Assembly (NCBI RefSeq): GCF_032062135.1
Contig: NC_092861.1
Location: forward strand, 115,394,817-115,458,816
DNA: 64,000 nt
Direction: 5' to 3'
Source: Pyxicephalus adspersus
Lineage: Eukaryota; Chordata; Amphibia; Anura; Pyxicephalidae
The position numbers were made by a program, and so were the translations under genes. Every line of letters begins with the position of its first letter. Within the stretch, counting starts at the first letter, position 1. Positions 53,666-64,000 of this stretch are shown here, in pieces. A model generated the notes under the pieces. The model did no database searches. It was not told the origin of the DNA and was given only the letters and a program-made list of their open reading frames with translations.

Positions 53666-55593
53666 GGCATAATATATACAGCATATTCTTTTGGGGAAAC
53701 AAACAAGACTTTCTTTTGGTGGATTTTAATGGCAAGGGTACAACAGCCTTGGAAAAAAATCAATTATATTTAAACTAATTTTCAATTGAAATATAGAAAT
53801 TCGGATCGGATTCCAAACTTGAGACTTTATCTGACCTTTTTTTTCCTTTACTACATTAATTTGATATAAGGGAAGGATGTTGATCTGTAAATAGGGAGGA
53901 TGTCTGATGTATGAGTTCAAGGTAAAACATCTACGTGGGCAAAAGAATTGTGATCCAGATATGCTCAGTTGATTGCATTGTTTATTTTTTCCAACATACA
54001 CCAAAAGTACTCGTTTTTAGAAACTGACTAATTTATGTGTTATTTGAATTTGGGGTCATCATTAACACTGTGCCTTTTCCAAGACTGAAGGCAGGCTTTA
54101 TTTCGGCAGGATGTGCTAAAAAAGAAACAGATAAAGGCTTGTAACACATGTCACAATATTTTTAGAAACAAGCTGCCAAACCTCCAGCTTTTCTTACAGA
54201 AATAATTTTTGTTGACTGCTATAAACTGGTATGTTAATGATCCTCTGATCTGACATCTGTTTTTCAACTTATATTAGGTGTAGTCAGACGAACACTGTCT
54301 ATTATCTATGGTCTATTGAACACTGTATGACATGTATTAGCCCTCCTAATTAGGGTGCCAACTTGCAACGTAAAGAACAAACATTTTTAAGCTTGGAAAA
54401 CTAGTGACGGGCTACTATGAATTCCAGCACATTCGTATTGTACCATCAGTGGCAAAAAATTATAACACAGATATCCTTCCTGAGTATTTACAGCTTTTTT
54501 ATTTCAATACATTTTTATTGATTTTTCTGGAAAAATAACAATATAAAATAAAGGTATAAAACATATACAAAGAAATATGTGCATATTTTGTTTGTTAATA
54601 AAAACTTTGTTAATTGCAACATACCCGTCTACCTCCATGTGCATATGGTTTACATCAGTTGGTATCTTAAAATGCTTACAAACAAATTAAACAGAAAGGG
54701 AAAAACCTTGGGGAAAATAGATTCCCAATCGACACTTTTAAACAGCTTGGAATACAATCAATTTTCTGGATGCATCATATGGGGGGTATGTTAGGCTGTT
54801 GTATAGGTTAACTTGAGCTCTGTCTAGAGATGATACTGTTTGGTTTACTCTTTATTATAAATATATATATATTAAATTGCCATTTTACACAACTGCTTCA
54901 GTAACAAATATGTAAATTTTCTTATCCAACCAAAAGGACATTTTTTCCAAGTGAACAAAGTTTTCATCCTATAGAACAGTCCCTGACACAGGTGTCACCA
55001 CTGGAAGATTTTCCATCCACCTGTTGCTCAAAATGTTTTGCTTCCCCACCACTTTATGTCTTGGTGATCATGGTCAGCAGGTAAAAGAGGGGATTAAGTA
55101 GCCCTGGGAACATAGATCGTAATGAAAATTTCACAAAGCGTCTAAAAAACAAAAACATTTTTCTTTATATATTCTTCAAGTAAAACCATGGCTTTTGCTT
55201 TTATATTATTAAAACTCAATTGGCAACATTATATCTTTAATTCTAAAAAGCTTAAACATAAACAATTAGAAAAGTAGGTTACTTTTTCTACAGCACTGTA
55301 TATAGAATCCTATCCATCTCTACAAGATATCAACTGTGCAAAAAACAATTAGCTACAGCCACCAAAACCCCCCTCCCAAGCAGCTGAGAGCACAGCAGGT
55401 GCTGCCAAAATAAAATCTTTGTACAGTTGTCTTTGCTGACTTCATGTTTCAGGAATGCCAATAAGTCACCAAGGACAGCAACCAAACGGCACTCTTTTCA
55501 CTTTATATTATTACTAAAAGTACCTTAATATTGTGTGGACCTCCCTGCTACTACTTAGCTGTCTGGGTCCTCCTGTCTGCAAATGTCAGGCGC

Positions 55594-55672
55594 TTAGATG
55601 CGGCACAGTCACCACAGGCCAGGTAAAATGGCCAGATTCGGCCTGTGGACCTTGTGTTTGACACCTGTGATA
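55594..55672 (+). mobile_element. hAT-like terminal fragment
   Basis: It ends GGACCTTGTGTTTGACACCT followed by GTG, the typical hAT terminus (reverse CAGGTGTCAAAC). Confidence 0.6.
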
Positions 55673-58600
55673 TAAAACCGTGGGCAGTCTAGTCTCTCTC
55701 AATTGCTTGCCACCCTTAAAAAATTCCAAATCTTGGCAGCTTCTAGAAATGTGCAAAAGCCTCAGCAGGATGGGTAATCCGTTTAGCAACATGGCAGTGG
55801 TGTAAGTAGGTATCACAAACGCTAATAACCCAACATAGTGGTTAACCAGTACTATTCTGGGTAACATGGCTGGACTGAGTTTGGAAATTCATCTAAGCAG
55901 TACATTAGGGGAAAAGTGACCATAAGTGTTGTATATGCATCAGAGAATGTTTTCCAGTTCAGGCAATAAGGTATTTGAAGTTGCATAGCTTAACTCCAGG
56001 CTTTCCTTCAGTTTTACACAGTTCCTCAAACTTCTCTCCTGTACCGAAATTCATTTTGACATAATCAAACTCTCACAACATGTACTAAAAGCTGCAGCAA
56101 AACTCATGGAGTCTGCTTTTTTTTCGCTGGGCAGAAATATAGCATCATCCTACCCTTTGAAATGTCCCTGGCCCACCCATACATTGGATTTCAATCATGA
56201 AGACTTGGCATCACATGTCAGCAATGCCATAGCTTTCAGGAAGCTATGTACAGCACCCTGCCAGTCCTCTCCCAACATCTATGATCATCTTGTATTGTAG
56301 AGAATTTGTGATATTACTGGACCTAAAAATCATGGAAGTAATAAAAACTTACCATTTTATTAATTAATTTCGGTAATATTTTTAAGTTATGGGGGGGAGA
56401 GATACCAGGGTAGGCAATATTAAGCAGAATAAACTTTTTGAAGTAAACAGTTCCAGCTCAGATGATTTTTTTATAGCACAACTACTGGGATTAGGGTGTT
56501 GCCATTGAGCCTAGAATTTCAAGGAATGCCTGTACTGTATACAATCCAGCAAATCTATCTGGTAATAATCGGTTCCTCTGCTGTTTGGAACAGCCGTCAC
56601 CTGGAGAAATACAATTGTTATCTCATAGAAATGGTCACTAATTTCAGATGAACTGATAGGCAAGCTGCCCTTGGTGATCATAAAATAGCACCCCTGCCAT
56701 TATGTAAATAACATTGCATATATCTTTTCCTAGGTACTACATATTTGTCTATTACAGCATGGATGTAAGAAAATTTAAATAGTCATCAAACCAACGTAAA
56801 CAGCTCTGTAAATCTGCACACACAGAGCTATACAAAATTCATATAAATTATATAGTGTGAAATTTCTGACTTCAGCACATTTGGAGAGTTACACGTTGCA
56901 TGAACAGTTCATATATATATCGCCAGGAGTGAATAATCTACAACAAATATTATATTTTACCTGCTCATACACCAGATATTTAATCTACATAATTTGTCCT
57001 CAGAAAAGCATAAACATCTCCAACATAAGGGAATCCTATGAATCCTGTATAACCATAAAGAAAAAAAGCAAGGGCAAGAAACAATCTTCTTATACAACGT
57101 ATAAGAAAAAAAAATCGTCAGTGTGAATACATTTGTATGAAGTCATACACCTATGTGATCCAATATCATTTCCTGCAAAATGTCCCCTGGCCTATTACAC
57201 ACACAGCTAAAAAATGTGTCTACACTTGTGTGTCGCTGACTCATTCTTCCTTACCAGCGTTATACACACTCCCTCCCCTTTTCTCCCATTTTCTTGCTTA
57301 ACATTCACCCAGCAAGTTTAGCTTCCTTTTGTTAAGGCTCACAATTCATCACAATAAAGTTTGCTAAGCTTCAACAAACAAAATGTGCATCTACCATAAT
57401 TCTGCCATATGCATATCAATATTATTCTTACATTAAAGGATTATGTTGATGGGCTTTGGGCTTGTGCTAAAAGAATCAGTTTCACACTCTGCTGAAATTA
57501 TTGGCAGATATATTTGACCTGCAGCTGACCTCCTAATGCCGTTGCCACTTTATGTCATCCGACCCAAAACAGTTCTGCATGGTGGACACCGAGGTCAGCA
57601 AGACCCTCAGTCAGAGTGAATCCCCAGTGCACTGACACTGCAGCTTCATAGTCATTGGAAAAATAAAAGTTGAACTCCAGGCCAAAAGCTCATTACTCGG
57701 ATGAATACATATAAAGAAGCAGATTACCTGATTAAGGATTTATATTTCTGTCCCTTCATTCCTGAGATTTGCTGTTCTAGCGCTCAGCCCTGTGTGGAAG
57801 GGCAGCAGACCTAATTATTTTCTGCTGCAGGTCAGTAATACTTGCTCTCATCTCCATACCTCCCCTGTGATTGGATAGGGAGGGAGGAACTTTTTTTTTT
57901 GTCATTCTGCTCTCTTCTTCAGTCAGCAGGTTCTCGGTTAGCACATAAACACTGCAACAAAACTCCCAATCTCAGTCTTACCTCCATTGTACAGAGGTCT
58001 CAAGAGGCTAATGCCAAGTCAGATCCAGGTACTAACACTGCTTGCATTTACAATGCTTTCCAATGGCAGCAAGCAGTGTGCACTGGGTTTAATTTAAAGA
58101 TGCCAGTGTATATTTGATGCTATGCCTAGACCAAGAGTCTAGTTCCTTAAAATTGAAGAATTGGTGTTAAACCATATTTAGGTAATATGGATAGCTTGTC
58201 TGTGGGAAGCAGTTTACTAGCTTGAAACAACTTTGGGAAAGTTCGAAGTAACTGCACATCTCCATTACATAAACAAAACTTCTTACACTCCTGAGCTAGG
58301 CTCAACCCATATTAAATGATGAAAGCTTACAGAACAGATCTGTAAAAGTAGCCTCAAGGTTTATATTTCACAATAAAATTAAAAACAGAACTTTTTTTTT
58401 TTTAACAGAACGGTTTTACTTAATCCAATGCCCACCTAACATTCATAATGTCAGGATAGGATTATTACAGCTGCCATTAACAACTTTTTCTAAGCATGCA
58501 TTATTCAAGACTGTCATCCTAATTCTTGTATAGCTGCTCTACCAGTAACATATCACATGCCATGGCACTGCATCTGAACATGCTTGTTATGGGTAACATG

Positions 58601-58775
58601 AGATATGTTTTATACAGGTCAGTGACTAATCAAGCGGCAAGGGAAAGATGAGGAAGACAGCCATGGAACATGCATCTTCAAAAACAATGGTCACTTATTT
58701 ATCTGCCCTGTAAGGTTCCCGTAAAGGCCAGTGTTAAATGTTGGCTCAGAATAAAAAAAATAAATAAAAAAATTA

Positions 58776-59101
58776 CCGTATTTTTTGCCGTAAAAGACGC
58801 ACTTTTTCTTCCCCAAAACTGGGGGGGAAAAGTTGGTGCGTCTTATACGACAAATACCGTGTTTCCCCGATTTTTTATAAAATAATTAAAAAAAAAGATA
58901 CTCACCTGATACCCGATCCTGTGTGTGTCTTCTCGATGCTGGCTGCAGTGCAGAGCGAAAGAAGCCGGCAGGGGAATATGAACGACACAGAGTGATCAGA
59001 AGGAGAATTTGATTTGGTTCAGAATCTTTTTTTTCTAGATTTTCCTCCTTTAAAATTGGGTGCGTCTTATATTCCGGAGCGTCTTATACGGCGAAAAATA
59101 G
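58776..59101. mobile_element. MITE with GCCGTAWAAGACGC termini
   Basis: Left TATTTTTTGCCGTAAAAGAC and, reversed right, TATTTTTCGCCGTATAAGAC. The subterminal GTGCGTCTTATAC motif is repeated inside. Superfamily not assigned. Confidence 0.8.
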
Positions 59102-59103
59102 AA

Positions 59104-59370
59104 TGTTAGGTGTCTGGGATGTGCGATGTGTCCATCAAGTTCAACCACTAGGGAAGAAAATGTATCCCGATAGAAACCCTATGGACATAGATGATGCGGA
59201 GGAAGGCAAAAAAAAACAAACAAAAAAATCCCTGGTTCAATTTGTTCCAACTGGGGAAACATTCGATAAAATTGAAAGCCGGCCCTCTACAGTAATGTTA
59301 GCACAATTCTCCCAGTATAACCCCGTACCAAATTACAATCTGGTTTTCCAGGTTCATTCCCTTCAATAAA
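59104..59370 (+). repeat. Dispersed amphibian-type repeat
   Basis: It contains CCATCAAGTTCAACCACTAG, GATGCGGAGGAAGGCAAAAA and ACTGGGGAAACATTC, a sequence I recognise as a very frequent repeat of frog genomes. The 88-codon open frame in it is not a gene. Confidence 0.7.
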
Positions 59371-59884
59371 TTCAATAAGTGATCTGGAAAAACAAATGAC
59401 AGATTACCATTTTACAGCTTGTCCCTGCTTGCAAGCAATGAAGCCTACAAAATACATCTTTATGCAAATTCAGCCAAAGTACAAAATGAACGCCAACAGC
59501 CATTTACAATGCGTAAGACAACATAGCAGTGATTAATCCATCACCGCACCTTTGTCAAATGTCTGCAAATGCAGTTGTATTATGTCAAGCCTGAATGCAA
59601 TGTAATCTCTGTACCCCAAATCCTGGGATTGTTATGAAAACACTACGAGCACAACTTCAGCTTTTATAAAAGATAAAAATATAATGCTTTTTATGTGCAC
59701 TGATACATCTGAAAGATCCATTGTCTTCATCAGGCTAGAGCAGTTTTGAGTAATGTTTTGTATATGAAATTGTTTTATAAAAAACACACAAGGAAAAGAT
59801 CAGCATAACTATCTTAGTCTCAGGTTGAACACAGCAATAGAATTACATTGGTTTGTTCGGCGCTGAAATGGTTTATAATTCCAC

Positions 59885-60140
59885 TACATAGGAATGTTCA
59901 GTAAGGTTCACAGTGGCGGTCAGGTTGCGGAGTGTTTACTGCTCAATATCATGGAATATTTTTTCACCCAGCGGCAGTTCCATAGGGAATAAATAAGGGC
60001 AGCAGTGAGCAGTACAGTACCAGACTGTAACCAGCTGTCAAATGTGCAGACGCTGGTTCTGTAAGAACCAACACCATGGTGCGAGTGGCTGCCAGCCGCA
60101 GGTCTGAACTTGTCCTAATAAATTGTGACCAATATGATAA
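59885..60140 (-). repeat. Family E repeat, diverged inverted copy
   Basis: GTCAGGTTGCGGAGTGTTTA, CAAATGTGCAGACGCTGGTT and GCCGCAGGTCTGAA blocks match the reverse complement of 62370-62700. Confidence 0.7.
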
Positions 60141-61211
60141 GTTGCTGCAGAGGTTCACAGGGGAGCTACTTGGGTCCTGAATTGATCCAGTCCCTCCCTA
60201 AAACGTAAAACTAAAAGCATTAAAAAAAAAAAAATACTGACTCTCCGCGTATAACACTGGACATATAACAAATGCTTTTGGATAAAATTTTTACTACCTA
60301 TAAGAGTCAAAATGCCAAGCATTCAAAATAGAATTTAGATTTTTAATCCTTTTAGTTCCAATTCTTGATATGAGCATATCCTAATGTCACAATCAAGGGT
60401 AACTATACGCTTTTACATTTATCTTTTAAACAGTTCCCCCAGCCCAAATCCTACACTTGCATGTACCACAAGGAAGCAAAAGGCTGGAACCCCAGTGAGG
60501 ACATACAAAGATAAACAAATTGTGGCATCACCATATCACCCCAATGACAGCAGTGTGCATCTTCCATCAATTGAAAATTTATGGTGGAAAATTATAAAAA
60601 AAATTGCTTTATGACAAGGCTCCATCCTGCAAAGCTGATCTCCCAAATGCCATAGAAGAAAGGAATCTGATTTATGAAGAATATTGTTTTCCATTAAATC
60701 CATGCCTCAAAGAATTCCAGCCATCACAAAAAAACAAAATTTTCTCATTGTTATGCAAGTCTAAATGTTTTTTTCTCCTACTTGGCCTGAAAAAAAAACA
60801 CGCGCTAATAATTACAACAATGTCATTAAATTTTTTGGAGGTATTTTTACAATGCCAGAATGTCCAGCTGTTAAATAAAATAGTTTTGTGTCCTATCTGT
60901 GATTTGTTTTTTTTAGTAAAAAGTAAAACAGCTGACTGAACATCCTCCAAGAGCAGGGATCCTAGAGGTTGAATATATGTAATTGCTAAATGTGTTTATG
61001 TAAATAGTTTTTAAATTAAATTTTACACATCTGGGTCTCTATCAATTGCTTGCAGTGTCATGCATTGACTACGGGTCCAGCATTGTATATGACAGGACAT
61101 GGGAGAGCCTGTGAACAATGGAATGGTGAGACTTTGGGGGGATGCTCATACATCATGGTGGAAGCCTTCCGGAGTGAGCATGAACAATCACATATTTCAC
61201 TTTATCCCCTA

Positions 61212-61280
61212 AACCAGACATTCTCAACCAGGGTTCCAAGGGACCCTCCAGAATTTACCAGGGACTCCTTAACCTGTGGC
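61212..61280 (+). mobile_element. hAT-like terminal fragment
   Basis: ACATTCTCAACCAGGGTTCC followed by AAGGGACCCTCC, a decayed hAT end. Confidence 0.5.
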
Positions 61281-62369
61281 TGACTGACCTCCTAAAGGAG
61301 GGTGCCTACAACAACACACCCTATAATAATATATCACTGGCCAAAAATAAATAAATAAATAAATGCTGCAGGAGACGCTCCATTGCCAGGTCTTCTCTCC
61401 TCCTTGTTGACATTTGGCCGTGCCATTCAATCAGATGTCCACATCACTGCCTGCATGACACTGAAATTCCTACTGTGCCATGTTATTTTTCTGAATGAAC
61501 GAGAAGACTAACCATGCTGGTGTAAACAATGGTGGACGACACTGATGGAAACTGGTGAGTGAGTGCAGGTGCCTAAGCAGTGGTGTATTGGTGGTCCCTC
61601 ACAATGGGAATAGAGCTGTCAAGGAAGCTTGACAGCAGATTTAGGAGGCTGTATCTTCATTCACAGGGTAAAAAAGAAACAAAACCTGTCAAACAAACCT
61701 GCAGAGTAGGTTGGAGAGGGTTGGGATGTAAGGAATTTTACATTTTGCCTGGAGTTAAACTATTACTCATGCAGTATGGGGGGGGTCATTTTACAGCAAC
61801 CAAAGACATTACAGCAAACATGTTAGAAATATAAAAGCCCTCACTGCTTTCAGGGGTTCAGTATGAAGAAGCCTAATAGTCACCCTGTAGTCTCCTCCGC
61901 TCGACGCTTCCACTAAGCTAAGAATGAAGCTGGAATGGATTCTTCTATTTCTTTCTAGTGCAAAGGTGGTGCCTTTGTGTTGTCACACTCCACCCCATGT
62001 TTACATAGTTGCAGACATCCACCTGCATACTTTTAATCACAAGGTACACAATACAGCTACACCAATGTGTGTGCAGAAAGGAGCCGATGAACATAAACCA
62101 ACAGTAACACAGTCCTAGCAAAAGCTGTTCAGAACTTTTTTCCTGTCTGTGTCCTGACCACTTCATGTCCAAGAGATACAACGAGGCGTGGGAGATCTTC
62201 TATTAGACGGCGGCTACCTGGAAGAAGTGTCCCTGATGGAAGAACTCTCCTCTAGTCCTTGTATTAGATTTCTCCATAAGTCTGGCCCTGATTACAGTGG
62301 TCACCAGGATAAATAAGAGAGGGGCTTTGCCAGGTGACATGTCATGCATATTATTAGGAAGTTGTCATT

Positions 62370-62700
62370 CCTTTGTCACTGTATGACTAGGACAACATTC
62401 TAGACACATAACTACGAGGGCAGATTCAGACCTGCATTGGTACTGAGCGATCCTGCATGGCTGCACCTTGCCAGCTGCTTGGCCACACACAATGCAGAGA
62501 ACCAGCGTCTTCACATGAGACAGCTGGTGGCAGTGATCAATACAGTACCGATCACTGCCAGCCCTATTCATTCTCTATGGGACTGCTGCCAGTAGAAGTT
62601 ACACGTAGAGTATCCCGAGAGGCAGCAACTCCCTGGTGTGAGGAAGCAGTAAACACACCGCAACCTCACCGGCATTGTGAACCCAGCCTAACGCACTACA
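62370..62700 (+). repeat. Family E repeat, copy next to the duplication
   Basis: It contains GTCTTCACATGAGACAGC, CAGTACCGATCACTGCCAGC and ends GTGAACCCAGCCTAACG, a terminus typical of frog MITEs. Its right half is inside the duplicated block. Confidence 0.65.
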
Positions 62701-62935
62701 GGTATTACACCAGAACTGTTGATTTTACTTCTGTCCATGCTTCCCTTTCTCTGTGATAACGCACCCAATTCCTCTTGTACAGGTGCCACATGCAAAGGAG
62801 AAAAGAACAAATCTCCCTAAAGGGGTAAAAATTGAAAACTTATCTCATTCCACCTGAAAATGTTCATAGGTTAGGCCTTAATGTGTATGTGAACCCAAAT
62901 GTAATATATTCCAGTTTACCAGTCCTTACATGTGG
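62517..62935 (+). repeat. Direct duplication, unit 1
   Basis: It is nearly identical to 63584-64000 (about 1,066 bp offset, a 2-bp gap in ACACACCGC/ACACCGC and a few substitutions). It extends past the family E repeat into other sequence, so it is a real duplication. Confidence 0.95.
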
Positions 62936-63065
62936 TGACCGCATTGGTTTTCTTATTTCAGTCTAACAATGATTTCTGCAAGTACGGAAAATGCTTGTTA
63001 ATCCCAACAATCCTAAAATTGTTATCAGCTTATCAGACATCTTCTATGAATTGACAAACAATGTA

Positions 63066-63481
63066 CGGGTAGTCCTCAGGTTAAGGTAATCCGACATACG
63101 GACGACTCCTAGATACGAACATTGTCCAAAAAATGAACAGAGCTGGGGACTTGTAGAAGAAATGTTTTGCTGTTCTGCAAGCTCTTGTAACTCTTTAATG
63201 ACCAAGACAAACTTTGCAGATGTTTCTTTTTGCATATCAAAGCACAGCTTGCTCCAGAAGTTAATGAATGTCTAGGCTCCATAAAGTTTGTTTTTTTCGT
63301 TTGTGATTAGCTCACAATGAGGATTTTATACAGTAACTGACACCACGCTGCCTAATAATATGTTGGGCCAAACATCTGTCCTACCTGCATTTATTAAAAT
63401 ATTGTACCTGTTCCGACATACAAATTCGACTTAAGAACAAACCTAGAGTCCCTATCTGGTATGTAACCTGAGGACTACCTG
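63066..63481. mobile_element. TA-flanked MITE (Tc1/mariner type)
   Basis: Ends CGGGTAGTCCTCAGGTTA and, reversed, CAGGTAGTCCTCAGGTTA, each next to TA (63064-63065 and 63482-63483). Internal subterminal motif CCGACATAC is inverted-repeated. It lies between the two units of the duplication. A short internal stretch (TCTTTAATGACCAAGACAAA) also occurs at 4037-4056. Confidence 0.9.
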
Positions 63482-63583
63482 TAATGAAAATGAGGGGAGA
63501 TGGAGGATTGCAGGAGGTGTGCAGCCCGGGGTGACAACATGGCTCCTCCCCAGATATAATGTTATGAGTGTTGTCATCCTCTG

Positions 63584-64000
63584 GAGACAGCTGGTGGCAG
63601 TGATCAATACAGTACCGATCACTGCCAGCCCTATTCATTCTCTATGGGACTGCTGCCAGTAGAAGTTACACGTAGAGTTTCCCGAGAGGCAGCAACTCCC
63701 TGGTGTGAGGAAGCAGTAAACACCGCAACCTCACCGGCAGTGTGAACCCAGCCTAACGCACTCCAGGTATTACACCAGAAATGTTGATTTTACTTCTGTC
63801 CATGCTTCCCTTTCTCTGTGATAACGCACCCAATTCTTCTTGTACAGGTGCCACATGCAAAGGAGAAAAGAACAAATCTCCCCAAAGGGGTAAAAATTGA
63901 AAACTTATCTCATTCCACCTGAAAATGTTCATAGGTTAGGCCTTAATGTGTATGTAAACCCAAATGTAATATATTCCAGTTTACCAGTCCTTACATGTGG
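63584..64000 (+). repeat. Direct duplication, unit 2 (cut by window end)
   Basis: Partner of 62517-62935. It is still matching at base 64000, so its true length is not known. Confidence 0.95.

Larger units (their letters stand above)
50581..64000. other. SYNJ2: Upstream part: SYNJ2 intron 1 (partial); exon 1 not found
   Basis: I searched by eye for an exon ending in phase 1 before a GT donor that encodes about 40 residues of the synaptojanin N-terminus, and found none. The region is AT-rich with many repeats, listed separately. Unrecognised spans: about 50.6-52.1, 53.7-55.6, 55.7-58.7 and 60.2-61.2 kb. Confidence 0.55.

Noticed and set aside
53326..53778. 150-codon plus-strand and 135-codon minus-strand frames
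   Set aside because: Both cover a hAT MITE; no known domain.
57735..57860. Candidate SYNJ2 exon 1 or alternative first exon (CCAAT-like upstream, ATG, GTAATC donor on the minus strand)
   Set aside because: The short frames (a 26-codon one with a stop, or 11 codons to the donor) do not resemble the synaptojanin N-terminus and do not end in the needed phase.
58895..58990. Donor-like GTATCAG|GTGAGTATC on the minus strand as exon 1 end
   Set aside because: It lies within a MITE (58776-59101); the upstream frame is not synaptojanin-like.
59103..59369. 88-codon frame
   Set aside because: It lies in a common dispersed frog repeat and a similar sequence recurs widely in such genomes.
1..64000. CRISPR arrays, bacterial operons, tRNA or rRNA genes, viral genes
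   Set aside because: No regularly spaced repeats, no cloverleaf or rRNA sequence recognised, and the coding structure is entirely spliced vertebrate type.

Overview
The window is vertebrate nuclear DNA. It has long introns, GT-AG exon boundaries, AT-rich spacers and many decayed DNA transposons. The repeats (Tc1/mariner relics, TTAA-flanked T2/Kolobok-like MITEs, hAT MITEs, ranid-type palindromic MITEs) point to a frog, probably a neobatrachian. That assignment is my inference from repeat style and from protein similarity to other vertebrates.

Two genes can be supported, both on the minus strand. (1) SYNJ2 (synaptojanin-2) fills about 7.8-50.6 kb. I could place 26 consecutive coding exons, joined in frame over 4,607 nt to a TGA stop, giving about 1,534 residues. 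Only the first coding exon (about 40 N-terminal residues) and the promoter are not seen; they probably lie beyond 64,000. (2) GTF2H5 (TFIIH subunit p8/TTDA/Tfb5) occupies about 1.0-4.5 kb: a non-coding first exon in a CCAAT/ETS/CRE-like promoter, then two coding exons giving exactly 71 residues. SYNJ2 encodes a phosphoinositide phosphatase of endocytosis (Sac domain, 5-phosphatase domain, RRM-like domain, proline-rich tail). GTF2H5 is a small TFIIH core subunit used in nucleotide-excision repair. They are neighbours, not functional partners.

Layout: 1-1,000 intergenic; 1,005-4,500 GTF2H5; 4,500-7,822 intergenic DNA and SYNJ2 3'UTR; 7,823-50,580 SYNJ2 exons 27 to 2; 50,581-64,000 most of SYNJ2 intron 1, or upstream DNA, rich in repeats and ending in a partial duplication of about 420 bp. 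Human has SERAC1 between SYNJ2 and GTF2H5, head-to-head with GTF2H5; I find no SERAC1 exon here.

The point most worth checking is a non-synonymous change in the Sac catalytic P-loop of SYNJ2: the usual Asp just before the catalytic Arg is read as His, while all the 5-phosphatase motifs I could read are intact. Other points are a GC-AG intron directly after that exon, two clathrin-box-like motifs in the terminal exon, a TTAA MITE family with extensive self-complementarity, and T2-like MITEs that repeatedly carry a consensus splice-donor sequence. I see no prokaryotic-type system, CRISPR array, virus or toxin gene, and no wholly new system.
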